Source of the DNA: Arenibacter certesii DSM 19833
Lineage (GTDB): Bacteria > Bacteroidota > Bacteroidia > Flavobacteriales > Flavobacteriaceae
Direction of reading: 5' to 3'
NCBI RefSeq assembly: GCF_000429545.1
Contig: NZ_AUCB01000033.1
Coordinates: forward strand, 1 to 64,000
Length of the DNA stretch: 64,000 bases
Shown here piece after piece: positions 37,205-47,017 of this stretch. Each line of letters begins with the position of its first letter. Positions within the stretch are counted from its first letter, which is position 1. A program made the position numbers and the translations under genes. The notes beneath the pieces were generated by a model. The model was given only the letters and a program-made list of their open reading frames with translations. It made no database searches and was not told the DNA's origin.

Positions 37205-38209
37205 ATGATAGCATTAGAAAAAGAGATTAAGATTGCGAATAATATTGTTGATACCATTGGAAATACGCCCTTAGTAAAGCTGAACAGACTCTTCAACAAT
37301 TCTACCTATAATGTTTATGGAAAGTTAGAATTGTCCAACCCCAGCGGAAGTGTTAAGGATCGTACTTCCATGTTTATCTTACTGGAAGCGCTAAATAATG
37401 GAAAAATTCAGCCAGGACATACCATTATTGAATCTAGTTCAGGCAATATGGCCTTAGGGCTTGCTCAGGCGTGTCTTTACTTCAATTTAAAATTGATTGT
37501 AGTTGTAGACCCCCATATCAATCGGCATACCGAAAAGTTATTACTCACTTATGGGGCTAAAATAGAGTACGTACAGACTCCCAATGAAAAGGGTGGGTAT
37601 TTAGCTGCCAGACTAGAAAAAGTCCAACAACTACTAAAACAAATCCCTAATAGCTATTGGTCCAATCAATATGGTAATCCAAATAATCCACTTGCCCACC
37701 AAAACACCATTACAGAAATCTTAAATTCTCTTAACGGCAAGGTAGATTACCTATTTATGGCAGTAAGTACTTGTGGTACAATTATGGGATGTGCAGATTA
37801 TATAAGTGAAAATAATATCGAAACGAAGATTATTGCCGTAGATGCAAAGGGGAGTGTGCTATTTGGCGGTCTTCCCGAAAAAAGAATAATTCCAGGTCAT
37901 GGCGCCAGTGTGCGTTCACAATTTTTGGACACCTCCAAACTTTGGGATCATATGGAAGTGAGCGACCTAGATTGTGTGCGGGGTTGTTGGTCTCTTTTAA
38001 AAGAAGAGGGAATTCTCTGTGGCGGTTCTACAGGGGGAGTAATTTCTGCAATTAAAAAATACGAGGCCCATATTCCAGATAATAGCAATTGTGTTTTACT
38101 CTTAAGCGATCGGGGTGATCGCTATCTAGATACCATTTATAATAAAGATTGGTTAGCTACGAAAATTGAAGGGGTTAAAAACGTACTATACCCCATAGGA
38201 GGATGGTAG
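37205..38209 (+). CDS. sbnA: SbnA-like PLP enzyme (cysteine synthase fold; diaminopropionate pathway)
   Basis: The protein has 334 residues. Fold-type II PLP enzyme: the Schiff-base lysine K51 in SNPSGSVKDRT, the ESSSGNMALGLA loop, the phosphate-binding GTIMG-type turn (STCGTIMG) and GGSTGGVISA. The sequence pattern, such as RHTEKLLLTYGAKIEYVQTP and the GHGASVRSQFLD block, follows SbnA rather than CysK. SbnA joins O-phosphoserine and glutamate to N-(2-amino-2-carboxyethyl)-glutamate, the precursor of 2,3-diaminopropionate. Overlaps the next gene by 7 bases. The partner dehydrogenase SbnB is not present here. Confidence 0.8.
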   Translation: MIALEKEIKIANNIVDTIGNTPLVKLNRLFNNSTYNVYGKLELSNPSGSVKDRTSMFILLEALNNGKIQPGHTIIESSSGNMALGLAQACLYFNLKLIVVVDPHINRHTEKLLLTYGAKIEYVQTPNEKGGYLAARLEKVQQLLKQIPNSYWSNQYGNPNNPLAHQNTITEILNSLNGKVDYLFMAVSTCGTIMGCADYISENNIETKIIAVDAKGSVLFGGLPEKRIIPGHGASVRSQFLDTSKLWDHMEVSDLDCVRGCWSLLKEEGILCGGSTGGVISAIKKYEAHIPDNSNCVLLLSDRGDRYLDTIYNKDWLATKIEGVKNVLYPIGGW

Positions 38210-40041
38210 AACGAGACAAGATAAAATTAGGTGATGATGCCCCTCTTACAATTGGAATCATAGGATTTGGGCCTAAAGGCCTATATGGCTTAGAAAATCT
38301 ATTGGCGCAGATTAGGAATTCAAATACTAAAGCCCCAATTTCTATCCATTTATTCAATAGAACAGCTTTTTTTGGGTCTGGGGATATCTATCGGCAAGAT
38401 CAACCCGAATATCTCATTATGAATTACGCCAATCATAATATCAAATTTAATTCCACCAATGGACCCCAATTTCTTCCTTCGGAAATAGATGATTATGTGC
38501 AATGGTTATCAAAAAGAGAAGAGAAGCCAGAGAATAATATCCGCAATTTATTTTCCTCAAGAGCCTCGGTAGGCAAATACCTTTCCTACTGTTTTAAAAA
38601 ACTTTACCACTATCTTCCCAACAATGTGAAGCTTACCACGCACGTTAAGACTATTACGAAAATACATAAAAGTGATAGTGGTTATACCTTGGAAAGCGAG
38701 GATGAGGAAGACCTACTCTCCAGTTTAAAATTTCATAAGGTATTAATTACCACTGGCCATTATTCGTACAGAACCGATAAACCTCCCCATCAGGAAAAAT
38801 TGACCGGGTATATCCATTTTGTCTATCCGGTGGAGCAACTTGGACAAATACTACCAAAATCCAAAGTGGCCATCAAAGGAATGGGACTAACCTTTATAGA
38901 TACGGCACTTTCTCTTACAGAAGGTCGTGGAGGGATCTTTAGTGAATTGCCCAATGGTTACCTAAAGTATAAAGCCTCCGGAAAGGAACCTCTAAAAGTA
39001 TATCCATTTTCCAGAACAGGATTGCCGATGATTCCTAGAAATGGCTCTCAGGATGTACAGATTATCCCCCCAGAGGTTATCAAGTCAGTTTTGAACCCAG
39101 CAACTTTAGCTAGACCCTGTAGTTTTATGAAAACGGTTCTTCCTAAGATAAAAAGGTTATGTTATTACGCTTTCTATACTGCCATGTTTGAAGAAAAGAA
39201 TCAAGAATTAATTTTTAGCGAAGATTTTTCCGAAATTAAGCAACAAGTCGCACATTTTCATTTAGCATATCCTAACCTACCCCCATTTTCTTGGGAGTAT
39301 CTAGAAGATCCATTTCACAGTAAACAATATCCAACCCATGATTATATTTCGGACTATATAAAAAACCTAATACAGGAAGCGAAGCTCGGTGTAGGAAAAA
39401 GCCCGTTGATGTCCGCCGTATCAGTTTGGCGCCAAATAAGCCCAATTTTTAATAGCATTTATAGTTTTGGAGGACTAGATGCACCATCACAGCATAAATT
39501 TGATTCGTATTACTTTGGACTATTTAATAGGCTTGCTTATGGTCCTCCCCTACAGAATGTCCAAAAGATATTAGCCCTTCAAGAGGCAGGGATTATTGAC
39601 TTTACCTATGCGAAAAATACCAGCTGTACCTATGATCCCCATTCACAAGTACACGTTCTTAATCACGCCAATAAAAAAGAAACAGTAACCTATATGATCA
39701 ACGCTAGGATACCTAGAGCCACAGAAGGTGAAGATCACAGAGGTTTGTTTTATAATTTAATGGAGAATGGCATTGTCCGTCCTTATACCAATAAGACCAA
39801 TGGTTATTATAAACCTGGATATATAGATTTAAACAAGGAGGGAAATCCTTATAGTAAGGATGGGAAAATTAACAAGGATATAGCCTTTTATGGAACTCCT
39901 ACTGAGGGGATAACTTTTGATAACGATACCCTTTCACGGGAAAGAAACAATTTTGCTACCCAATGGGCAAAGAATATTATAACGGAAATTAGGCTGAAAC
40001 TTGACAGCCGTAAACATATAAAAACAGATGAAATATTTTAA
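38203..40041 (+). CDS. FAD/NAD(P)-binding protein of the sbnA-like operon
   Basis: The protein has 612 residues. The dinucleotide-binding start IGIIGFGPKGLYGLENLLAQ is followed by FNRTAFFGSGDIYRQDQPEY, LIMNYANH, the shape of the pfam NAD_binding_9 family. A second nucleotide site (KVAIKGMGLTFIDTALSLTE) is at about 225. Some members act as oxidoreductases in natural-product or amino-acid pathways. Lying between an SbnA-like enzyme and a decarboxylase, it could take the place of SbnB and oxidise the coupling product. That role is inference. Overlaps both neighbours. Confidence 0.8.
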   Translation: MVERDKIKLGDDAPLTIGIIGFGPKGLYGLENLLAQIRNSNTKAPISIHLFNRTAFFGSGDIYRQDQPEYLIMNYANHNIKFNSTNGPQFLPSEIDDYVQWLSKREEKPENNIRNLFSSRASVGKYLSYCFKKLYHYLPNNVKLTTHVKTITKIHKSDSGYTLESEDEEDLLSSLKFHKVLITTGHYSYRTDKPPHQEKLTGYIHFVYPVEQLGQILPKSKVAIKGMGLTFIDTALSLTEGRGGIFSELPNGYLKYKASGKEPLKVYPFSRTGLPMIPRNGSQDVQIIPPEVIKSVLNPATLARPCSFMKTVLPKIKRLCYYAFYTAMFEEKNQELIFSEDFSEIKQQVAHFHLAYPNLPPFSWEYLEDPFHSKQYPTHDYISDYIKNLIQEAKLGVGKSPLMSAVSVWRQISPIFNSIYSFGGLDAPSQHKFDSYYFGLFNRLAYGPPLQNVQKILALQEAGIIDFTYAKNTSCTYDPHSQVHVLNHANKKETVTYMINARIPRATEGEDHRGLFYNLMENGIVRPYTNKTNGYYKPGYIDLNKEGNPYSKDGKINKDIAFYGTPTEGITFDNDTLSRERNNFATQWAKNIITEIRLKLDSRKHIKTDEIF

Positions 40042-41482
40042 AGGCAACGCGACAGATGGACTTACACCAATAACGTCGGCATGGATGCATAACCTATTTA
40101 AAGATGGGGAGCTATTAAACCAGCTTATTGCACAATATGGTTCACCGGTAAACCTGCATAACCTTTCTTCTTTTGAGAAGAACATTGAAAAATATAAAAA
40201 CGTATTCGAATCTCGAGGTCTTCGACATCAGATTTATTACGCTAGAAAAGCAAATAAATCTAGAGGACTCGTAAAACATGCTCTAGAATCGGGAATAGGA
40301 GTAGACACAGCAAGCTATAAAGAATTATTGCAATCCTTGGAACTGGGTGGAGATAGCCAAAGCCTAGTATTGACTTCCGCTATTAAGACAACCAATCAAA
40401 TTGAACTTGCCTTACAAAACAAAATTACCATAATACTGGATAATTCCGATGAATGTAACCTAATCAATTCCATAGCAAAAAAATTAGGCATTAAGGCGGA
40501 TGTAGGAATTAGGGTTAGCGGGTTTTATGTAAACAAACAAAAGCTGTACAGCAGATTTGGATTTGATATAGATGAAGTTATCCCTTTCACAATCAAACAC
40601 GTAGGCAAAGATAAAGAGTTAGCTAATTTAAACTTAACAGGATTGCATTTTCATTTAGATGGTTATTCTACCGAACAACGCGCACTAGCCTTATCATCAT
40701 GCATTTCTCTTGCTAACCAATTAAAGCATAATGGGTACCCCATTACTTTTATTGATATGGGTGGAGGAATATTAATGAATTATTTGGCCCATGAGCAAGA
40801 ATGGATAGATTTTGATTATAAGTTAAGAGAGTCCGTCCAGAATGAAGATGCCAGTATTACGTTTAATGGTACTGGATTGGGATATGAAATGGTGGATGGG
40901 AAGTTAAACGGAAAACTGAATACATACCCCTTTTTCAATAGCATTTATGGGGTAGATTTTTTAAATGAAATCTTGGATTATAGGGATTCGAACAATGATA
41001 TGAACAATACTGACCGATTAAAATCTGAAAATATTGAAATTAGGATCGAACCAGGGAGATCATTACTGAACCAAACCGGTATTACAGCCGCCAAAGTAGC
41101 TCATAGAAAAAAAGATTCCAAAGGGCAATGGTTAGTGGGACTTGAAATGAATATGTCTCAAATGATGAGTTCTAGTGCAGATTTTCTGTTAGACCCTTAT
41201 ATCGTTTACCATAATTTCCCTGAAGATTCAGATGAAGTACAGGTATATTTTACTGGAGCCTATTGTCTAGAAAGGGATGTTCTTCTTAAAAGAAAGATTA
41301 CCCTGCCTAAATTACCAGAACGGGGTGATATAGTCATGTTTATTAACACCGCTGGTTATATGATGCATTTCTTTGAAACCGAAGCCCACCTATTTGAACT
41401 ATCCAAAAATATAATGTTTAAAGAGAATTCTCCTAATCTAAACGATTTAGATTTTATTGAGGATAGTCTAATAACAAAGTAA
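40028..41482 (+). CDS. Group-IV PLP decarboxylase (Orn/DAP decarboxylase fold, Y4yA/SbnH-like)
   Basis: The protein has 484 residues. Alanine-racemase-type barrel: K74 in YYARKANKSRGL is the PLP lysine, followed by SGIGVDTASYKEL, then HFHLDG and IDMGGGIL, GRSLLNQTG. The C-terminal beta domain has the catalytic cysteine in GAYCLERD and MHFFETEAHLF. The length and motifs resemble the Y4yA-type PLP-dependent enzymes and SbnH, which decarboxylates a siderophore intermediate. It overlaps the upstream gene by 14 bases, and a terminator follows. The substrate is unknown. Confidence 0.82.
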   Translation: MKYFKGNATDGLTPITSAWMHNLFKDGELLNQLIAQYGSPVNLHNLSSFEKNIEKYKNVFESRGLRHQIYYARKANKSRGLVKHALESGIGVDTASYKELLQSLELGGDSQSLVLTSAIKTTNQIELALQNKITIILDNSDECNLINSIAKKLGIKADVGIRVSGFYVNKQKLYSRFGFDIDEVIPFTIKHVGKDKELANLNLTGLHFHLDGYSTEQRALALSSCISLANQLKHNGYPITFIDMGGGILMNYLAHEQEWIDFDYKLRESVQNEDASITFNGTGLGYEMVDGKLNGKLNTYPFFNSIYGVDFLNEILDYRDSNNDMNNTDRLKSENIEIRIEPGRSLLNQTGITAAKVAHRKKDSKGQWLVGLEMNMSQMMSSSADFLLDPYIVYHNFPEDSDEVQVYFTGAYCLERDVLLKRKITLPKLPERGDIVMFINTAGYMMHFFETEAHLFELSKNIMFKENSPNLNDLDFIEDSLITK

Positions 41483-41529
41483 GGTGTAAACCCCACAAAT
41501 AATACATCACATTAAAGTTGAATTATAAA

Positions 41530-41574
41530 AACTATCCCGTAAAAGCAACTTTTACGGGATAGTTATTTCTTTTA
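41530..41574 (+). terminator. Terminator of the sbnA-like operon
   Basis: A perfect 16-bp stem, AACTATCCCGTAAAAG with CTTTTACGGGATAGTT, loop CAA, then ATTTCTTTT. Confidence 0.93.
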
Positions 41575-41617
41575 CTGGACTTGAAACATTTTATTTAGCA
41601 TTAATTAAAATACCTCC

Positions 41618-42016
41618 TTAATTGTTATAATTCACCATCCAATTAATTCCAAATTTGTCCGTACATCTTCCAAAATACCCCCACTCCCGTTCTCTAAAAT
41701 TATGATGAACCCTTCCACTCTTAGAAAGTTCACCAAACATCTCCGAAGCACTTTCCTTACTATCCATATCTACACTCATGTGAATCTGATTACCATGATT
41801 AATAGGGGTGTCAGGAGAGGCATCATAAGCCATAACATGAATGTTTTTCCCCTTTAATTCCGCATGTTGCAATTTATCTCGATAAGAAGAAGGAACGTCA
41901 ATTTTTTTATCCTTATAGGATTGTTTGTTTATAATATCCGCCTCAAATAAATCGGCGTAAAAATTTAATGCTTCTTGGCAATTACCGTTAAAGGCTAAAT
42001 AGGCTTGAATTTTCAT
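41618..42016 (-). CDS. PhnB/YjdN-type VOC protein
   Basis: The protein has 132 residues. MKIQAYLAFNGNCQEALNFY, then AELKGKNIHVMAYDASPD, QIHMSVDMDSKESASEMFGE and GYFGRCTDKFGINWMVNYN follow the PhnB/3-demethylubiquinone-methyltransferase-like VOC subfamily, which ends in a conserved FGxxWMV segment. The enzyme activity of these proteins is generally unknown. The gene is convergent with the sbnA-like operon, separated by its terminator. Confidence 0.92.
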   Translation of the reverse strand: MKIQAYLAFNGNCQEALNFYADLFEADIINKQSYKDKKIDVPSSYRDKLQHAELKGKNIHVMAYDASPDTPINHGNQIHMSVDMDSKESASEMFGELSKSGRVHHNFREREWGYFGRCTDKFGINWMVNYNN

Positions 42017-42545
42017 ATAGCTTAATTTTCTGATTTATAGTTTCATTGAATACTACTTTTACCATTCTGCGAAGCTGCAGCATACTAATGGTAATTTTCA
42101 TTCCATCTTCCTCTAAAACATCCATCATTAGGCTAGAGGTTAACTAAGATGCTGCATCATGTAGAATTTATATAAATCTAAGAATGCTATTGCATTTTGT
42201 CCTTCGCAAACGGTTTAAAATTTAACGCAATTGCTAAAATCTCCCTTCTCCTCATACTAAAAAGTAGATTGCCGAACAGAAATTGAATAACCTTAACAAG
42301 CCATATAATTTTAGACAATTTAATAATGGTGCAGGGACGATGTGCTATTGGAAACCAATTTTTATATTCCAGGAAATTATTCTAATTTTCCTTTTTTCAT
42401 AAAATAGTTGAGTGGCATTCTAATAAGGCGAGATAATTGGGCTTGTTTAATTTTATGTTGAAAATAGGCATCCTAGCGACTGAAGCGGATAATAGAATGC
42501 ATCCAGATTAAACTAAATAGTAAAACATAAATAATAAAAAAAGAC
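42017..42545. other. Gene-free stretch
   Basis: No reading frame with coding character, no clear hairpin and no recognised RNA. Must contain the promoters of the two divergent flanking genes. Confidence 0.45.
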
Positions 42546-42950
42546 ATGGAAAAATCGAAACGTTTTCAAAAAGGTATGGAGGTTATACGGAAATATGAGG
42601 ATAAATCTGAAAATCCGGCCTACTCTATCACCTTTGAGAGTTTAATGGATTTAGACCCTGAGTTGGAGAATTATATTGTTGAATTTGCATTTGGGGATAT
42701 ATATTCCAGAGAAGGATTATCCCATGAGAAAAAAACACTGATTACCATATCATCCTTAGTAACACAAGGATTAGAACCCCAGTTAAGATTACACATTAAC
42801 ACAGGTCTTACTATTGGTATTACCCCAAAGGAAATAGTGGATGCCATAATCCACCTACTTCCCTATGCTGGTTTCCCACGAGTTTTGAATGCTTTAAATG
42901 TGGCAAAGGCAGTTTTTGTCGAAAGAGAAGTAAATGTAAAGGAGGAATAG
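42546..42950 (+). CDS. Carboxymuconolactone decarboxylase family protein
   Basis: The protein has 134 residues. LENYIVEFAFGDIYSREGLS, KKTLITISSLVTQGLEPQLR and HINTGLTIGITPKEIVDAII form the CMD fold. The redox CxxC of AhpD-like members is absent; a TQG/RLHIN pattern is there instead, as in the YurZ-type or lactone-decarboxylase-like group. The substrate is unknown. It is transcribed alone and is followed by a long palindrome. Confidence 0.92.
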   Translation: MEKSKRFQKGMEVIRKYEDKSENPAYSITFESLMDLDPELENYIVEFAFGDIYSREGLSHEKKTLITISSLVTQGLEPQLRLHINTGLTIGITPKEIVDAIIHLLPYAGFPRVLNALNVAKAVFVEREVNVKEE

Positions 42951-43022
42951 GATTATTGTTCTTTTAGCAGTGCTTCTCATACAATACGATGTATTGGAAG
43001 TAAATACCAGTAAAACGTTTTA

Positions 43023-43057
43023 ATTATTCCTGCATTAATTATTAATGCAGGAATAAT
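43023..43057. repeat. Perfect 17-bp inverted repeat
   Basis: ATTATTCCTGCATTAAT and its exact complement are separated by a single base. It lies 73 bases after the CMD stop. No T tract follows, so it is a poor intrinsic terminator in either direction; a cruciform or protein site is possible. Confidence 0.9.
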
Positions 43058-43996
43058 ATTGAAAATAATAAGTAATAAAAAAGAAACTACTGAGTACTAC
43101 TCACTAAGCTAACACGTAGGCAGCTCAAATGAGTGGTTTGTATAAAAAATAAGTCGTTCACGAACCTCAACAATTAAAGTAGGATTTTAAGTAAATATTC
43201 TCCATTTTGGGAAACTTGCAAATCATCGCGAGCGGCACCATAAACCCATCTATCCTAAGTTTCAAATCATAATAATTATTGAAGGCATCCTTTATAAAAC
43301 TGATATAGTCCCAATTCGTCTCCATTATCCTCGATGGGAGCTGTAAGTTTTCAAACCTCTTTTTCCTTTTACCGTCAACCTTTCACATCCCTTCAGATTT
43401 ATCATTTTCACCTTATGCTCAGAATCCAGAAGGAGAAAAACTACCGGCGCTAGATCAAAATAGCGCTGTATTCGAGTCTTTCTTCTTGAAGTTCCTCTGC
43501 TTTTCCAAATTCAGGGGCATCTTGTATGGATCTCCAGCACTGTAGCCTTTCTTCATTTCATTTTCTTTTACAACACCTTGAATTAGAATTTTAAGTGGGG
43601 TTCCACTTATTCTAATTAATTGCAGATCAATCGGTAGTAGGGTACATGATTTAAACGCTTCTTTTAATTGTAAATAAAACGAACGTCATCCCTCCTCGGA
43701 TAAATAATAGGAGAAGCGCCCCCCATTATAATGTCCCAATTCCTTCTACAGTACATTACAACCGGTATCGTTAAGGTTATTAATTATCCCCTTTTCGTGC
43801 ATAATTTAGTAAGCTACAGGCTGGAATAAAAGAACTTGCACTCTACTTATTATTACCCTATCTTCGATAGGATAAAGATGCCTATACCTTATACGCTTTA
43901 GCAATGATGACCAGGGCAATAAGGTAACTTTCCACTGGCATTTGTGTTTACCACAACTACTTTTTTTTGATAACTTAAATAAAAAATAGAATAATA
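43058..43996. pseudogene. Gene-poor stretch with possible decayed coding remnants
   Basis: No intact frame. On the minus strand, between 43200 and 43600, short coding-like runs are interrupted by stops and shifts: one frame reads ETNWDYISFIKDAFNNYYDL, and others MINLKGCERLTVKGKRG and DPYKMPLNLEKQRNFKK. This is compatible with an old inactivated gene, but I cannot name the family. The last 200 bases show nothing. Confidence 0.3.
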
Positions 43997-44797
43997 ATGC
44001 AGTTAAAAGATAAAACAGTTTTAATAACAGGGGGAGCATCTGGTATTGGTAAAATTATGGCCAGATTGATGTTAGAGCGCAATGCAAAAGTGATAATTTG
44101 GGATTTTAATCAAGAAAATACCGAAAAAACAATCTCTGCCTTTTCAAATTTGGGGGTTATTTCTGCCTTTAACGTAGATGTTTCCAAGAGTAAACAAATA
44201 CAAACCGTTGCAAAAGAAGTGAAAGAAATTCATGGAAGTATAGATGTTCTTATCAATAATGCAGGAATAATTGTTGGTGAATATTTTCATGACCATTCCA
44301 CAGCAGATATAATTAAAACAATGGAAGTTAATGCCAACGCTCCTATGTTAATTACAGCCGAATTTTTAAAGGATATGATCAATAGAAATTCAGGTCACAT
44401 CTGTAATATAGCCTCATCTGGTGGTCTTATTTCTAACCCTAAAATGTCGGTTTATGCTGCAAGTAAATGGTCGTTAATTGGATGGTCGGATAGTTTACGA
44501 CTGGAAATGAAACAGATGAATAAGAATGTGAACGTAACCACTGTTATGCCGTATTATATTAACACTGGAATGTTTGATGGTGTAAAGTCAAAAATACCAA
44601 TTCTAGAGCCAGAAGCTACTGCCCTAACCATTATAAAGGCAATAGAAAAAAATAAAAAAATGCTGACTATTCCCGGATATATTTATAAGGTGACTAGGTT
44701 AGGACAGGCAATTATGTCAATTAAGATATTCGACTGGTTTGCAGGAAGTGTTTTAGGGATTTATAAAACCATGGAACATTTTACCGGGCGTAAGTAG
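43997..44797 (+). CDS. Short-chain dehydrogenase/reductase
   Basis: The protein has 266 residues, the classical SDR length. The NAD(P) site is TGGASGIGKIMA; NNAGIIVGEYF is the second motif; the catalytic serine (NIASSGGL) and the YAASKWSLIG Tyr/Lys pair are intact. D57-type acidic residue after the second strand (IIWDFNQENT) suggests NAD preference. The C-terminal 40 residues are hydrophobic and basic, suggesting weak membrane association, as in the retinol-dehydrogenase-like group. The substrate is unknown. Confidence 0.95.
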   Translation: MQLKDKTVLITGGASGIGKIMARLMLERNAKVIIWDFNQENTEKTISAFSNLGVISAFNVDVSKSKQIQTVAKEVKEIHGSIDVLINNAGIIVGEYFHDHSTADIIKTMEVNANAPMLITAEFLKDMINRNSGHICNIASSGGLISNPKMSVYAASKWSLIGWSDSLRLEMKQMNKNVNVTTVMPYYINTGMFDGVKSKIPILEPEATALTIIKAIEKNKKMLTIPGYIYKVTRLGQAIMSIKIFDWFAGSVLGIYKTMEHFTGRK

Positions 44798-45041
44798 TAT
44801 GATATTAAAATTATTAATTATTAAAAGAGAGAATCTGATGAATTAAATACCAGGACTAATAACTTGGCCCAAGAAAAGGAGGACTCCTTCATTAGGCCAT
44901 CTTTTAAATCATTAAATTACTTCGTATTCTCCCTTCAATTCACACCTTCTGTTATTAAACTCTAGTTAAAATATTTTTTTGAACATGGAATTATATCTTC
45001 TGAAATAAGCCAAATACTCTGTAAACAGGAAAAAACTTATT

Positions 45042-45884
45042 TTACTCATTTGCGTCGTTCGATTTTATATACACGTCCATTTGAGGGAAGGGTATGGTAA
45101 TATTATTTTCATTAAACTTGGTGTTAATAATTCTACGAATATCACTTTTCATCCTGTCTGAACCAAAAATTGTACTACTATAAAAAAGCACTTGGAAATC
45201 TAAGGACGAATTTCCAAAATTCTTAAGTCTTGCTTCAACCAACTTTGTATTATCCACATCTGGATGCCCTTTGGCACTTTCTTCAAGAATTTTTATGACA
45301 AATTCTACATCACTTCCATAACTAACCCCAACATCGATCCTAAAACGATTTAGATTGGATTGATGACTCCAATTAATAACCTTATTTGTGGTAATTAAGG
45401 AGTTGGGAATAATAATTGAAATATCGTCTGTGTTTAATCCTTTAGAAGTACGTAGGCCAATCTCCTGTATTTTGACAATATCTCCATCAATTTGCAAAAC
45501 ATCTGAAATCCTAATCGACCTTTCGGAAAGCAAAATTATACCAGAAATAATATCATTAAAGGTTTGCTGTAATCCAAGTCCAATACCAACTAACAATGCG
45601 GCGGAACCAGCAATTAATAGCGTGACTTTAACTCCTAAAGATTCCAAAATAAAGCCGAAAGCAATTACCCAAAATATATATTTTATTATTTGGTATAAAG
45701 AATAGGTGTTTCCTTCATTAAATTGCTCCAGGTTTCTCCTCCGAAACATAGATTTTTTAATCAGCCATAAAATAAACCTAGTTATAATTATAATTAGAAA
45801 TGCTATTACCAGGCCAACCACTTTCAAATTATATTTTCCAACGCTTAACAGCTCAAATTCTAAAAATTTTTCCAGCAGTTCCAT
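45042..45884 (-). CDS. MscS-type small-conductance mechanosensitive channel
   Basis: The protein has 280 residues from ATG 45884 (MELLEKFLEF...). Three membrane helices; the pore helix AALLVGIGLGLQQTFNDIIS has the family's A/G packing; then the beta domain (RISDVLQIDGDIVKIQEIGL, ISIIIPNSLITTNKVINWSH) and the C-terminal alpha/beta part. It releases solutes under osmotic downshock. The frame is open 13 codons upstream, but that extension is less likely. Confidence 0.95.
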   Translation of the reverse strand: MELLEKFLEFELLSVGKYNLKVVGLVIAFLIIIITRFILWLIKKSMFRRRNLEQFNEGNTYSLYQIIKYIFWVIAFGFILESLGVKVTLLIAGSAALLVGIGLGLQQTFNDIISGIILLSERSIRISDVLQIDGDIVKIQEIGLRTSKGLNTDDISIIIPNSLITTNKVINWSHQSNLNRFRIDVGVSYGSDVEFVIKILEESAKGHPDVDNTKLVEARLKNFGNSSLDFQVLFYSSTIFGSDRMKSDIRRIINTKFNENNITIPFPQMDVYIKSNDANE

Positions 45885-45923
45885 AGTAGTTAATTTAAGG
45901 GCAATTATTTTATATAGGAGCAA

Positions 45924-46436
45924 TAACGATATATCGGATCATGGAGGGATCAAATCCTTAAAAGCTATTATGCACACTTCGCAACAGCAGTATGCTTTGT
46001 TATAACTTTTTTATATAGAAGCAACCGGGAAGCTTCGAGGTTTAAGATTGTAGGGATATTATAAAAATACGTAAACCATCTGACTTAGCCCGAAGCTTAT
46101 TTTGTTTATTTGCATGGACAAACATGAATATGGTAAGTACAGAATGGCTTTTAAAGCTTTCCAACAGTTCCAGATAGGATTAGGGTCAATTAGTTCATCC
46201 TATACTACGCTAACGATAATTTCTCTGCCAACATGGGCTGATTCCTTCATAGCAGAAATCAAAGAACCTTGAACCTAAAAGGAATTAGAAAATTACAGAT
46301 GATATTTAGGAAAATGCATAAAACAAAAAACACCGTAAACCAATTGGCAGACGGTGCTTTGTTTCCACTTGAAAACTTTTTGAACAAATGCTCCAATAGT
46401 TTGAAATTCTGAGATACGCTGATCCCAAAATCTTAT
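45924..46436. other. Gene-free stretch with a minus-strand terminator
   Basis: No frame is supported. A terminator hairpin for the gene at 46437 lies at 46321-46364. The rest shows no recognised element. Confidence 0.5.
46321..46364 (-). terminator. Rho-independent terminator of the small secreted-protein gene
   Basis: On the minus strand CACCGT and ACGGTG, extended by partial pairing of the A/T flanks, enclose a 14-base loop and are followed by a T-rich run (TTTTTTGTTTT). Confidence 0.75.
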
Positions 46437-46940
46437 CTACACATGTAGTTTCAGTCTTTTATTTTGTCCATTCCGTTGCAGCCACACCTTATATATAGCT
46501 TTGGTTTTCCTACCATTGGAATACGAGAGTTCATAAGAGTTTCTCATTATATAGTAACCTTCATACCTACGCCATATACTATTACGAACCGATGCTGGAA
46601 GACTAATGTTATCATACTTTTCTGAAGTATTTATAATATTTCCACTATTATCATAGGTTGCACGAATCGTTCCGCTACCCTTTTTAAAAGTAATCTCATA
46701 AAAAGTCGCCTGCGGATCCGCCCATTCGTACTTTTTAGGGTCAAATTCTGCTGCACTATTTTGAAGACTCTTTACAAGTCCCGAAGGGGAATTTTCTTGT
46801 GCTATTAAGAAATACGCGCTATTTCTAGGCGTTATATAATTTTCCTCCAATAAAAGCTCCACTATTACCTCATTAGCATTATGTGGGTACAAAAGGTTGG
46901 TAAGACCTAAAAGAGATAGACCGATCAATAATTTTTTCAT
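46437..46940 (-). CDS. Secreted protein, function unknown
   Basis: I start at ATG 46940 (MKKLLIGLSLL...), giving 167 residues. A signal peptide is cleaved near residue 18. The mature part has WADPQATFYEITFKKGSGTI and RATYDNSGNIINTSEKYDNI, SLPASVRNSIWRRYEGYYI, which resembles the PepSY-like/DUF2874 beta-lactamase-inhibitor-like fold of secreted Bacteroidota proteins. This similarity is by eye only. The gene is followed by its own terminator. Confidence 0.65.
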   Translation of the reverse strand: MKKLLIGLSLLGLTNLLYPHNANEVIVELLLEENYITPRNSAYFLIAQENSPSGLVKSLQNSAAEFDPKKYEWADPQATFYEITFKKGSGTIRATYDNSGNIINTSEKYDNISLPASVRNSIWRRYEGYYIMRNSYELSYSNGRKTKAIYKVWLQRNGQNKRLKLHV

Positions 46941-47017
46941 GATTAACAATTATTACAGTTACTACAAATTAAAAGCGTCGTGGTTTCTTAATGGCTCGTT
47001 ATTTTAGACAGATGTTA

